This document shows, one piece after another, positions 21,595 to 33,008 of a DNA stretch of 64,000 nucleotides. This DNA is from Rhynchopus sp. YZ270_cl-10. Its lineage: Eukaryota; Euglenozoa; Diplonemea; Diplonemida; Diplonemidae. The position numbers were made by a program, and so were the translations under genes. The stretch covers positions 124,001 through 188,000 of the forward strand of contig OZ037915.1 in NCBI GenBank assembly GCA_964035575.1. The letters run 5' to 3'. A model generated the notes under the pieces. The model was not told the origin of the DNA. It did no database searches and saw nothing but the letters and a program-made list of their open reading frames with translations. Within the stretch, counting starts at the first letter, position 1. The number at the start of each line of letters is the position of its first letter.

Positions 21595-22258
21595 CAGGGT
21601 TGTTTCTAGGGGGGTCGGGGGGGGTCACTGACCCCCCCCCCCAGATTCTGGGGGGTCAAATTGACCCCCCCCGGGCCCGGGGGGGGGTCAATTTTTCCCC
21701 CAGAATCTGGCACGGTGCGCTGGTCAGCCTCACCCCCCTGTAAAAAATTACATATTTTCCCCCGAACTACACGTTTTCCACCCACCACCAGTGTTGGCAC
21801 TGGTGAAGAGCGACAACACCCGCACCGACTACACTACGTGGAACGGTGATGGGAGTGGGAAAAAATATTTGGCGAAAAGAATAAAAGTAGCGTACCGTGC
21901 GCCTGCGGCGCAAGCTTACATCACACCCTTCCCATGACATAGTTTGGCTGTACAATAGCGCAATTTTAAGCGCAATTTTAGAAATGTTGCGTACCGTGGC
22001 TTCGCCAGGAACCTTTGGGTGCCATGGCCACCGTTTCTTTACCTGTTTCATACCCTCACAGAAGCTACATACCACCATGATATTCTGAAGCTTTGGGGTA
22101 TGGGGTTTTCTCGATGAGATCGAGGCTTCGTCGAGAAAGCTCGGAATACACCCAGAAACCCTTGAAAGACCATTTTTTCCCGGCGGAAAAAAAATTTTTT
22201 TTGGGAAAAAAATTGACCCCCCCCGAGAAAAAAAAACGAGATCCTAGAAACAACCCTG
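21595..22258. mobile_element. Non-autonomous hAT element 1 (664 bp)
   Basis: An 8-bp target-site duplication, GCTCTACA (21587-21594 and 22259-22266), flanks terminal inverted repeats CAGGGTTGTTTCTAGG. Both features are the hAT signature. There is no coding capacity. It contains a 70-bp G/C palindrome (21641-21710) and the paired-hairpin module that begins GCGTACCGTG (about 21894-22010), which also occurs in two other hAT elements of this window. Confidence 0.9.
21641..21710. repeat. 70-bp near-perfect palindrome centred on GGGCCC
   Basis: The arms run CCAGATTCTGGGGGGTCAA and outward complement, with runs of 8-9 C and G beside the centre. It lies within hAT element 1. Strong cruciform and G-quadruplex potential. 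Confidence 0.85.
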
Positions 22259-22266
22259 GCTCTACA

Positions 22267-23469
22267 GGTACAAAAAAAAATGAGATTATTTTCGGTCTGA
22301 TGGGAGAGTGTTTGTACCTCGAAAAAAGCCTGTACAATATTTTGCTTTGCAGCTATCCTCACTACGTACGCTGTGCAAAAAAAGTAGTGAAAGTAAGTTG
22401 AGAATTTTCGTTTCAAAAAAGAAAAACACAAGAACAAAGTTTTTTGAAAAGACGCGTACCCACACTTGAGCACACAATATCAGACTAAAACCTTCGAAAA
22501 AATCTCGCAAAACTGTTGATATAAATGATGAACTAAAAGCGCTCAAAGGTTGAGTTTTTGTGAAAAAGGCAAAGGCGGTCAACTAAAAAGAAGTGGCAGT
22601 TATCACACTACCTGCTGTGTGGATATAATATTATGGTTTTTGTGGCTGTGTATTGTGGAGGGAGGAGGACGCGAGAAAGGCCTTTTGCCGCCCTCTCGGT
22701 GAAAGCTGCTCATATGTCGATGTGAACGAAGCAACAAAATGAAAGTTGAAGAAAAAAATACCAAAAAATCCACAGACTTCTAAACAAAGATTAACTTGAA
22801 ATACAAAAAGCCCGCTCGTGTACGGAGTACCCTTGGTACAAAAATGACCGGGGGTGGACCTCAAAATCACAGTCCTACACCCATTTTGAGAGGTACCCAT
22901 TTCGAGGTTTGCTTCTTTAGCAAAGTGTGAACAGCAAGACAAAATGCCGTCTGCTTTTGACGTTTGTACAAAGACTATTACGCATTCCACTTTGCCGTTT
23001 CGATAAAAGAAAAGTGAAGTTGATAGTGCAAAACGCCTCTGAGAGGCAGGACACCGACACTCCGCCGGATAAAGAAAAACCAAAGACAAAATGGGGTTTG
23101 GGGGTAAGGGTTTAATCCTGGTTGGTACATAGTGCACACCCACTGGACTCCAATAATGCAGTCCTACACCCATTTAGAGGTTTGCAGCCTCTATTGGCGT
23201 ATAGGGCACAGACACGTTACCAACATTTTTACCTTGACAGTACATACTACGTTGGACAGTGCGGTCACTTCAAAAGGTAAAGGAAGGCACAAAAACGAAG
23301 AAACAGTTTTTTGAGAGCCTCTCATGCTTAGTCACCTTAAACTACAGTCATACAGTAAATGTCAGCGGGGGGTTAAACCCCCATCAAAAGAGCCCTCAAA
23401 ATCCACCAACGAACTCTGTACGACTGTAACTACGAAAGGACAAAAATCAGTTTTTGTTCTATAAAAAAA
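22267..23469. other. Spacer built of dispersed short motifs
   Basis: No gene seen. It contains the motif TTGAAATACAAAAAGCCCGC (about 22796), two copies of an ATGCAGTCCTACACCCAT-type motif (about 22865-22890 and 23155-23175), one AAAACGCCTCTG motif with GGACACCGACA (about 23030-23065), and one hairpin motif (about 23314-23337). Confidence 0.55.
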
Positions 23470-25560
23470 AAAGTATTTTTTTTTGTTTCAAAGGGTGTGG
23501 GGTGGAGAGTGGAGAGAGTGGAAAGCGGCGTGGTGAGGAAAGTTACCCCCCCTCAAAGAGAGCAAAAAAAAAAAAAATTGGCAGACAAAAAAAAAAAAAA
23601 AAGTACACGCAAAACATAGTTCGCAACGAAACAAACGTTTTTGTTGTGTTGACACAAAAAACAATCACCTACCTGAGGATAGGGGGTTTCTTTATTCTTT
23701 TTTTATTCACCACCTACATAAAAAGGGTATACGATACTTTTTTGAAGATTTTTGAAGATTTTGATTTTAAACAAATACCGGTCTAATGATCCAAATGTAC
23801 CACAGAAGTATTTTTGTATGTGTTTGGGCACAAATTTTTTCAAAAAATGCGTGGAGTTCACACGAGAAAAAAGCGAGGTGTCTACACGTCATCAATTTAT
23901 CAAAAACAAATAAAAATGAACCGATTGGCAGTTTGGTGGGACCAACAAGACACATTTTTCTTGAAGAAAAAGGATCCTTGGTGGGGAGAGGTACCTTGTA
24001 ACACAAAATGATGGAAAAGCTGGAAGTGCAAAACAATTCTGTTGAGGCAGGAAACCGCTTTTGCACAGGTTATCGTACCACGGACACAAACACAACAGAA
24101 CGTTCGTTTAGATGAACAGAAGCCTCGCGTGTGCTTAGTCACCTTTGTACACAAACAGCAGGCCAGCACTTTGACAAGATAATGAAGAAAAAAAAACGCA
24201 GCAAAGGCAAAACACACATAACAAGGTTCACGAGAGAATCGTTAGCTAATTTCTTTGTGCTTAGTCCACCTGACAAATGCAGTAAGACAACAAAAACAGG
24301 TGGGGTAAATTACCCACCGATGTTTGTTGCTACTGTCAAACAAGAAGACCCAAAGTAAAAGATGGAGAAGATGAAGAGGGAATGAAGAGACTATAATAAT
24401 ACAAACGAAACCGCCGTGTGAGGTATTTGCCTCACTCTGGCATGGTACAATCATTTTCAAAGACAAGAACGGAACAATTGCAAGAGATGAATGTACCTAT
24501 TTTCACGAGGCACATGCACCCCACAACAAGACAAGGAAAAACAACAACAAATACACATGGTCACATGATAGCGGAAATTGAAGAAAAAATGGAAGGGGAG
24601 TTGGAAATCCCAAAGACAGGCTACATCGTTTATCTACTGAATAGTAATATCTGAGGACCGTAAAAAAAAAAAAGTCTAAATCTGGGGGGGAAATGAAACA
24701 AGGTCCCAGAACGGAACAGTCACGGTATGTTTGATATAATAATAAAGTGAGGTTGACAGTGCAAAACGCCTCTGGGACGCAGGACACTGACACCCCAGGG
24801 TAATACAAAAAAAAAAGCTCCCCACGTTCATCTTCTGTTTGATATGCTACACTACGTCATACGCAAAAAATAAAAAATCCACGAAACCGCAACACACCTC
24901 CCCTGCACCGGTGGTGTTGCCGGAGCTCAGTTGGGTGAAGTGCGCGACACTCTTTTCCCGCTCACAAAAGTAGTCTGCGTAGAAGAATAAAAAGAAAAGT
25001 TTATGAGATGATCCTAAGCCTCTCGTGCTTAGTCACCCACGAAACACGAGAGTAGGAAGGCGACGGCTGCGTGGGGATCATCACGAAAAAAAAAACAAGC
25101 GAGGTGACTATACCACGTCGTCAATTTATCAAAAAAATTAAAAATATTTTCTATGATTAAACAGAACAACCCAGCGCTCTTCTGAGTTGCCCTTTTTTTT
25201 CGTGAATTGATCTGTATCTTGAACTGTATGGCTGTACACTTGGTTAGGAGTGGTTTCATAATATCTGTTCGCTTTTTGAAACAAGACACAGACGGAAGAG
25301 AGAAAGATAAAGAAAAGACATAACACATAATTTGATAAGGCTGAAGAGACGTTTTTTTTGCCTCTCGTTTGCAAGATGAAACCGTTATCCTCACAGTGAA
25401 GAGTCACCTTGAGCGGAATGGCTGTAAATTAATAAAAGGGGAGAATGTGCTGGAAAGATGGAAGGGGCTCAGATTGAGCGTCAAAAAATGACGCGCAATG
25501 CATCTTAGCAGAAAGCAGAAGGGTGTGGCACGACCCATCCTGCACATCAAAACAGCGAGG
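23470..25560. repeat. Segmental duplication, arm 2
   Basis: Collinear with about 540-2570 (see arm 1). After the shared TGCACATCAA border this arm continues AAACAGCGAGGGCAATC, with no LSU fragment. A CAGCG as in the tRNA-like shell of arm 1 is still present, so the shell may have been present here and lost. Confidence 0.75.
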
Positions 25561-25920
25561 GCAATCAAAAAAAAAATTTGATGAAATACATGGAAAACAA
25601 AAGATCTTAGTAAGAGGAATTTTTTTTTGAGCGGGGTTTTGATATCTTCTTAGTTTTTTTTTTCCACTAAGATCTTAGTGGAAAAAAACACCAAAAAACT
25701 AAGATCTTAGTTTTTTTTCTAAGATCTTAGTTTTTTTTTCTAAGATCGTAGCCACTTTATTTTTAAGATCTTAGTTTTGTTTTTAAGATCTTAGTTTTTT
25801 TTGGTGGAAACTAAGATCTTAACAAAAAAAAAACTAAGATATTCAACACAAAACACTAAGATCTTACTTAATTTTAAGAAAACACTAAGATTAAAAAAAA
25901 ACGGTGTTTTTCGCTCATAT
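25561..25920. repeat. Cluster of CTAAGATCTTAG palindromes
   Basis: About ten complete or half copies of the palindrome CTAAGATCTTAG, separated by T or A runs. No TIR-bounded element or gene was recognised around it. Confidence 0.8.
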
Positions 25921-28542
25921 CTTAATTAAGATCTTTTGTAATCCATGGAAATATGACAAAGACAAGAAAAAACACTACAGTGAACGACTGTCTATATGGC
26001 AGCTAACACTAATACAAAAAAACAAGAAAAGTTTGACCCTAAGCCTCTCTCTTGCTTGGTCACCTCAAAAAAAAGGGTGTTCACATATCAGCCAAAATCT
26101 GCTTAGCCGTATATAAAGGCCTGTTTTTGGAGCCACTTTAAAGTGATAAAAAATCCGCCAAAAAAATGTTGCGACCCCGGAATTTTTTCAGATTGCTCCG
26201 GAAATGCATACAAGCGCCTTTTCGGGGGAAAATATTACACCCCCGGCCTCTCAAACGTACTTGACCGTGGACAGGTGGATTTTATCAATTTTATGGCCCG
26301 GGCACATTCTGAAAAATAATATTCTTGGAAAGATAGGGTGCGAAAACGTTCAATTCCGGGGTCGGACGCTCAAAAATATGCATCTGGGGCGAGCGAGTGG
26401 GCGGCGGGAGAATGGGTACTATGTACTGGCTACTGTACAGTGTACTATGTACGGTGAGGAAATCTCCTCTTTGGGTCCAACACAGCGATGTCTCTAAATT
26501 GGATCTGTTTTGTCAAAAGTTGTCGATTTTTTTTCTTTGGAATCCAGGATTTATTTTTGACAAATCTTTCAATTCCGACCATTTTTCTCAACTGGAAACA
26601 CACTCCACGGTACGCAACTTTTGGTGGAGCCAACCACTCTTTCTGCACTGAAAATCCCCTGTATTACATGTACAAAGCATTGGAGCCACTTTTTTTTGAC
26701 TTCTACTCCACTAAAATGGTCGATTTTTTTTTCTATGAAACGCGATGAGCTCGGAAATCGATACAAGCCCATTTTCGGAGTGTTTGGACAACAACTTCAC
26801 ACCTCAGGCGCAGGAAAGCAAAAGTGAAAAAACTGCCGACGTCATTTCGCAAAATATTTTTTTTTTATGGGGGGTATGTAACTTTGTGTATTAGTGTGTA
26901 AAATTTGACCGGCCCTTTGGGTGAAAAAAAAAGGGTGAGGGGAGTTGGGTCCAGTCATAGGGAGTATAGCATATTTTTTGGAAAATTCTTCAAAAAATCA
27001 AGGATTTTTGTTCAGCACAATGAAATTTTCAGAAAAATCCCAATTTTCGGCCAAATTTGGAGCAAATTATGGCCCACCCACCCCGATTTTGGGTCAAAAA
27101 CCGACTTCATTTTTGCACAGGAGTGCCTACGATTTCGTAAACCAGAGGTCCTCTGGATGCATGCATTGATAAACACAACACTGGAAATTGCAAGGAACGA
27201 GTCTGCATGTGCGTGTTCTCTAGCCACTACAGTCACAGGGTACGCACAAAATGACCGTATTGTGGCTGAAGTTTGACTTGCGAAATTATTTCGCGAACAT
27301 CTATTTCTGAGGTTTTCTTTGGATTCTTTGGGCCATTTTATGACCTACCACGCCCGATTTTGGGCGATAAAGCAAAATTTTGTCAGGTCAAAAATCGCCT
27401 AGAACTTGTGAAAAGAATTGCTAAGGAAATGTGTAATATGTACACAAAAGTACGTTTTTGGGTGCTTCTGGAGGGTCAAAACACCAAAATTTTGCGTTTT
27501 TTTTGCACTTTTTGGTGCCCAAAAACTCAACTCAGGGGTCGAAATTTTCCCGAAAAAAAAAATTTTTTTTTTTCGATTTTTCGATTTTTTGACAAGGCGC
27601 TGGCCCATACAAAGTGCACTGGTGGTACAGAAAATGGCCGGGGAATAAACTCTAGATGCTCAAAACAGCCCAATTCATGCTTTTTTTGACTTTTTGGTCC
27701 CAGAAGGGTACCTAGGGTGTAGTGAGCAGGCCTCAAAAACACTTGTGAAAAAAAATTTTGGATTTTTTTTTTTTTTTGAAATTTTTGAAAAATCGGCCGA
27801 TTTTGCGACCAATTTTGGCTGGGGAATTTCGGCGACCAAAGGGTCCCTTTGGTTTTTTTCAAAAAATCGGGTATTTTTTGTGTATAAATAGTACCCGGTC
27901 AAAAGCCGGTCAAAATGGGGTGCCGGTCAAATTACATACCCTATTTTGACCGGGTACTATTTGTACACAAAAATACCCGATTTTTTCGGGAATTTTTGAC
28001 AACACACTGGTTAAGTGACCGGTCAGAACCGGTCAAATTACATACCCCCCTATTTTTTTGATATTTTTTTGGGATTGAAATCAGGGGATCGAAATGAGTT
28101 AAATGCGGGGTCGTAGGCTCAAAAATTTGCATCTGTGGTTTATTAAGTGAACGAAGCCCAGAAGTATACGGATAAGCAGATTTTGGCTGATATATCTTTG
28201 AGAACCAAATACGAAACAAATCAAAAACTAAAAGAAGAAAAACCTTTTTTCTCTTTTGGCACAAGAAAGACGCAAAAACAAGGTGTTCTCTGTACCAAAC
28301 ATCCTCAATGGTGCAACCTCAACTGCTGTCGCAATGTGGGTAATATCGAACAACACCGTCTTCTGCATTGCCCCATTTACCTCTCTTTCTTTACCTCTCT
28401 ACAACGCAGCAACAAAAATAATGTGCTTTCAAAATACAAAAAAACCCCGAGCAAAGGCAAGAATCCTTTTGACTTCCTCGAACACATTTCTCAAAGACAT
28501 CTTCATTTGCCACGACCCCACACACCTCCCCCCGTTTCCCGA
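25921..28542. other. AT-rich spacer downstream of WSC copy 2
   Basis: No gene recognised in 2.6 kb. It contains one dispersed hairpin motif (about 26037-26062), repeated phrases such as ACCGGTCAAA, and the long inverted repeat at 27861-27986. Compared with arm 1 of the segmental duplication, most of this is extra sequence, so it probably arrived by insertion. Confidence 0.55.
27861..27986. repeat. Inverted repeat, about 44-bp arms
   Basis: Arms 27861-27904 and 27943-27986 (AAATCGGGTATTTTT, AGTACCCGGTCAAAA and complements) with a 38-bp loop. They could be the ends of a small element or a foldback; no target-site duplication was found. Confidence 0.75.
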
Positions 28543-31500
28543 TCATACTCGAAGGATTAATCGACCCCGCTTCGCTGAACCGGAAAACGAGAAGGTATGC
28601 GAATTGAAGCTTCCAAGGTACGCCAGCTCGTCGAGGTCCTCCTCACAGAGGGGGCTTGCGGCACCGCTTGTGTTGGCAGTGGGGGTCGCGCCTGGGGCGG
28701 TGTGTGCACCTTCACGTCCTGTGGCTGTCGTGCCCCATGTGCTTGCGCCTCCGGCATACCCGCTGTACCCGTCCAGTACAGCAGGAGGGAGGCCTAAGCC
28801 CCGCTCTTCCAAGTCGTCGAGGAGACACAGTGCAGAGGACGGCTGCAGCGCAGGTGTCTCGTGAGGTGGGTACACAGGCGAGAAGAGCAGCAGCGGCGAG
28901 TTGCTCTGCTCGGACCGTTGGACCAGTTCCTCCTCCTCGTAGTCGTGGGCCCGGTAGTGCATCTCGCGTGCAAGGTCGCGTGCACCGCTGCGGCGTGCAA
29001 TGCAGACGTCCATAGCGTACAGCACAAAGTCCCAAATGCATTTGAGCATAATAAGCAGTGCCGCGGCCAAGAGAAACATAAGGCACACAGAGTACAGGTG
29101 TGACTCCTTCGGCATCTCAGCGTGGATAGCAATCGACATACCAATGACGGCAAGCGCCATAGCGCAGCTCATCACAATGGCGACGAAGTTGTCCATAGGC
29201 GCAATGAACGGTCGCTTGATGGCAGCGGCAAGGAAGAAGGCGGTGAGCATGGCGGCAATCGAGAAGTTGCGTGTGCTACACGCAGTCTTGGTGGTGGGCT
29301 TCCAGCCAGAGAGGAGTGACAAAAGAAGAACGCACAGCAGCTCAGCAACAATGTACCACAGACACCCAGGGCGCAGGTTCTCGAAGCAGATCCCGTAGCG
29401 TTCGGAGAAGTAGCTGTCGCGTGAGACCCAAATGTCGCGGCCAAAAGCAAACTTGTACAGCAGGCTGTTGGCACGTGGGCCCTTCTCGTCTGTGCCAGGG
29501 TTCCCGTAGATGGCAGGGTCGGGGAAGAGCTCTGCGTTGAGGGTCACTTTGCGCAGCACAAAAAAGTAGAGTGCAGCAGGCGAGGCCAGGCACGCTGCCA
29601 GCACCACTGCTGCAAACACAACCACACCCCCCGAGTGGCGTGACGCGTCAAACACAACCTGCGTTGAGACAAGGCTTGTCCCCTGCAGCAGGAACAGGTA
29701 CGGCACGTACAGCACACCAGGGAAGCGTGCCAGGCCAAGTGAACGTTCCGTCTTGTAGCCAAGTGTCATCTGAGTCGCACCCGACACAGCCAAGGCAATC
29801 AGCCCAACGCAGATTACGAGGAGAGGATTCATCACCATTGCTGCAACCTTGTACTTCCCACGCGAGGTACCCATCGGAAACACAAGTGGGTGGAACTCCC
29901 AGTCAAGCTTCTCGTCCCCGACATCCACGTCGTCCATTTCGCACCCAAAGCTGTTCAACACAGTCAGCTTCCCTGCGTTTCCGGCAGCACCACCTGCCAC
30001 AGCTGCGCTACTTGCGACTGTCGTGGACAACTGCAGGTTCTCTTTCTGCTCAGCACCCAGCCCGCTTGTGGCTGTGTCACGGTAGCGCGGTGCTGGTGTC
30101 TCGACAGGCTGCAGTGTGGGCGGTGCGGGTGTGGGCACATACGTGGGTGCAGATGTGTGTGTTGAGGGGGTGGGCAGTGGCATTTGTGTGAGCACAGTCG
30201 GCTGCTTTGTGATCGGCGCTGAAGTTGCTGGGGCATCTGTTGCAGCTGCTGGCGTGCGTGTGGGTGCCTCGGTGGGAACGCTGGTGGGCACAACTGGTGC
30301 TAGCGTCATTGGCACATTTGTCTTTGGCGCATCTGTTGGTGGTGCAAGTGTTGCAGGTGCAATGGTTGGTGGGGCCAAAGTGTCGGGCACGGATGTTGGT
30401 GGTGCTTGCGTCTTTGGCGCATCTGTTGGTGGTGCAACTGTTGCGGGTACAATAGTTTGTGGGGCTAACGTTTCGGGCACCGGTGTTGGTGGTGACGGTG
30501 TCTCGGGAGAAAGTGTTAGTGGTGCAAATGTTGCAGGTGGGTTTGTGTCTGGTGACACTGTGCTTGGAACATCTGTTGGTGGTGCAAGTGTCGCAGGTGG
30601 GAATGTTGGGGGTGATAACGTGTCGGGCGCCTGTGTGGGTGGTGACAGTGTCTCAGGAGAAGCCGTTGGTGGTGCTGCTGTCTTTGGCACTCCCGTTTGG
30701 GGTGCGGCTGTTGCGGGCGGCCTTGTGTCGGGTGCAGCTGTGCTTGGCGCCTCTGTGGGCGGTGCTAGTGTCTCAGGTGCAGGTGTCGGTGGTGCCTCTG
30801 TAGAGGGCACAGACGTGGGAGGTGACAACGTGTCAGGTGCCAGTGTCTGTGGTGCATCAGTGGGAGGAGACTTCGTGTCAGGGGCAGGTGTTGGTGGCGC
30901 TGCTGTCGCAGGTGCAGGCGTGGGAGGGGCAGGCGTTAACGGGGCAGGCGTCTCGGGTGCAGGTGTTGGTGGCGCCTGTGTTGGTGGTGCAGGAGTGGGT
31001 GGTGCAGGTGTTGGTGGTGCAGGTGTTGCAGGTGGCTTCGTGTCCGGTGCTGCTGTTGGTGGTGCATTTGTGTCTGGTGCAGATGTTGCAGGTGCAGGCG
31101 TCTGTGGCGGACGCGTCGCAGGAGCGGGCGTGACAGGTGCCGGTGTTGCAGGTGCAGGCGTCGGTGGTGAGGGTGTTGGTGGTGACGACGTGTCAGGTGC
31201 CTGTGTTGGTGGCGGACGTGTTGGGGGAACAGGCGCCGGCACGGAGTCAGCATCGTAGTACGCATACTTGACGTACGACACGCAGTCGATTGTGTCGCAG
31301 TCAGGACGGAACAGCCCGACAATGTACGCATTCTTTGGCACATCGCAGTACCCTGTGTTCCCAGAAGACATGCAGTCCCGCATGTCCATGTAGAACACAT
31401 CACTGCGTGTCATCACAGCTTTATTCAGCTCAGGCGCACAACACCTCATCTCAGTGATGCAACTCAGACTGTCGCACGTCGAAATAGCACTCTTGAACCC

Positions 31501-32157
31501 ACGCAGCACCTGGCCAGAGGGACACTCGAACCACTCGTGTTCACCCCAAGAAACAGGCAGCATTTGGCAGTTCAAGTGAAAGTCAACAACTTGATCCACA
31601 GGACCTGCACAGCGGAAGTGCGAGAACGAAGACAGCTGCTGCGAATCGTTCCGATACAGCGCAGTCATGGCGTTGCTGTTTGGACAGTTGCAGCGGTTGT
31701 CCACCCACGGTGCTGTGCACACACTCAGGTCCTTGTCATCACCCACAGAGTTGCCTGTGTAGTACTCAGCCACATTCGTGAACGTTGCTGCCTTGTCCGC
31801 AAGGCTGTACACAGCAATGTCCAGGAACTCACCACACTTGTCCGTGCTTGGGGCTGGACAGCGTGTTGTGCACTTCGAGTCGTCTTGAGGGTTGCGGCCG
31901 TACGCAAACCCACACGTACAGTGGTAGGCAGTGGCACGTCCTCCCAGCCCCATCACTGTGTACGGTGCACCCACAGCGACTGTCGTGCAGTGCAGCTCAC
32001 ACTCATTGAGGGAGATGCTGGAGGTGGACACCATCTCTGTGGACGGCAGCAGCTCGTCGTTGTTGGAAAAGCAGCCGACGTACGACCGTGCGGCAGCCTC
32101 CTGCACAGCCAGGGTCGACAGCAGCAGCACTGCTGCAAGAGGTGCGCCTCTGCACAT
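28543..32157 (-). CDS. WSC-domain multi-pass surface protein, copy 2
   Basis: Paralogue of 3436-6783, predicted 1204 residues from MCRGAPLAAVLL (32157). Same order: signal peptide, WSC domain (RSYVGCFSNN), second Cys-rich domain, Thr/Pro stalk (about 306-690), about seven transmembrane helices (about 772-1045), cytoplasmic tail. The stalk is about 75-80 residues longer than in copy 1 and contains extra PPT/APDT units, consistent with repeat expansion. The membrane part is almost identical between copies, while the N-terminal Cys-rich domains and the tail differ more. The 5' flank differs from copy 1 beyond about 32215 and lacks the leader block shared with the NTPase genes. Confidence 0.85.
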   Translation of the reverse strand: MCRGAPLAAVLLLSTLAVQEAAARSYVGCFSNNDELLPSTEMVSTSSISLNECELHCTTVAVGAPYTVMGLGGRATAYHCTCGFAYGRNPQDDSKCTTRCPAPSTDKCGEFLDIAVYSLADKAATFTNVAEYYTGNSVGDDKDLSVCTAPWVDNRCNCPNSNAMTALYRNDSQQLSSFSHFRCAGPVDQVVDFHLNCQMLPVSWGEHEWFECPSGQVLRGFKSAISTCDSLSCITEMRCCAPELNKAVMTRSDVFYMDMRDCMSSGNTGYCDVPKNAYIVGLFRPDCDTIDCVSYVKYAYYDADSVPAPVPPTRPPPTQAPDTSSPPTPSPPTPAPATPAPVTPAPATRPPQTPAPATSAPDTNAPPTAAPDTKPPATPAPPTPAPPTPAPPTQAPPTPAPETPAPLTPAPPTPAPATAAPPTPAPDTKSPPTDAPQTLAPDTLSPPTSVPSTEAPPTPAPETLAPPTEAPSTAAPDTRPPATAAPQTGVPKTAAPPTASPETLSPPTQAPDTLSPPTFPPATLAPPTDVPSTVSPDTNPPATFAPLTLSPETPSPPTPVPETLAPQTIVPATVAPPTDAPKTQAPPTSVPDTLAPPTIAPATLAPPTDAPKTNVPMTLAPVVPTSVPTEAPTRTPAAATDAPATSAPITKQPTVLTQMPLPTPSTHTSAPTYVPTPAPPTLQPVETPAPRYRDTATSGLGAEQKENLQLSTTVASSAAVAGGAAGNAGKLTVLNSFGCEMDDVDVGDEKLDWEFHPLVFPMGTSRGKYKVAAMVMNPLLVICVGLIALAVSGATQMTLGYKTERSLGLARFPGVLYVPYLFLLQGTSLVSTQVVFDASRHSGGVVVFAAVVLAACLASPAALYFFVLRKVTLNAELFPDPAIYGNPGTDEKGPRANSLLYKFAFGRDIWVSRDSYFSERYGICFENLRPGCLWYIVAELLCVLLLSLLSGWKPTTKTACSTRNFSIAAMLTAFFLAAAIKRPFIAPMDNFVAIVMSCAMALAVIGMSIAIHAEMPKESHLYSVCLMFLLAAALLIMLKCIWDFVLYAMDVCIARRSGARDLAREMHYRAHDYEEEELVQRSEQSNSPLLLFSPVYPPHETPALQPSSALCLLDDLEERGLGLPPAVLDGYSGYAGGASTWGTTATGREGAHTAPGATPTANTSGAASPLCEEDLDELAYLGSFNSHTFSFSGSAKRGRLILRV

Positions 32158-33008
32158 TGTTTGCACCCTGCAAGGGAGTGTGCTTCCTGTTGGGTGCAGG
32201 TGTGGTGTGGTGTGGTGTGACACAACTGGACAACAATACGTACTCAGATATCCATGGAGTCTTCCCACATGAAGAGAACAAATGAAACCCTGCACTCATC
32301 CTTGAGGTACCTGCTTCAGAACAAAAAACCTGGAACAAGGAGGTGATATTCCCAAGGGGATGCTCTCAGGCGGTACTTCAAAAAATCGTGTTCTTCTTGC
32401 TGGGAGTGTACAGTGGCCTTAAGCAGTGTTTGGAACCGCATCCAACACTGCTTGAGTGGAGACTTGCTAAAGGGGCTGGGCAAAGGGGAAGGTAGGGTGT
32501 GCCAAACATTAATAGATAGTGTTGGGTTGCTGGGAGCTGCCATTAAAAAAAGGGAAATCCTCGCACCAAAAGACCCCCGGATGCAATGCACTGGTCACAG
32601 CAGGGGTGACTTATGGATCAGCGCACGGCCTATACCAATAGGAAAGAGCAAAAGCTCCTCTCACATCCATACGGCCTTGCAGTGGACTGGATGGGGATGA
32701 CAGCCGCTTTCCAGCATGTTTGTCACCCCTGAACGAAGTGTACGTTTGCTTTAACAAAAACAGCTAACCCGACCACCCCAGCTCCAAATAAGCGAACCAC
32801 TGTTCGGGATAGTGCACGGCCATCTGTTGGATGCAGGCGCTTTTAACCAAGAGCCTGTCGCCTCAAAAAAAACTGGTTTCTGTACACAAACGGACGACAT
32901 TTTATTTTAGACTTTGCATATGAGCCAAGTATTCTGCTTAGCACAGAAGACCACCCCTCACCCCCTACACCCCTACCCCTACCAAGTGTTAAGTGTTAAC
33001 CCACAGCT
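32158..33008. other. Spacer between WSC copy 2 and the AlkB-like gene
   Basis: No gene recognised. Contains a stem-loop at 32421-32453 (AAGCAGTGTT with AACACTGCTT). It is more balanced in composition than the other spacers, so a missed short gene or RNA cannot be excluded. Confidence 0.5.

Noticed and set aside
30116-31258. 380-codon plus-strand frame rich in GGASV repeats, and 297-codon counterpart at 4991-5884
   Set aside because: Antisense of the Thr/Pro stalk repeats of the WSC genes; an artefact of the repeat.
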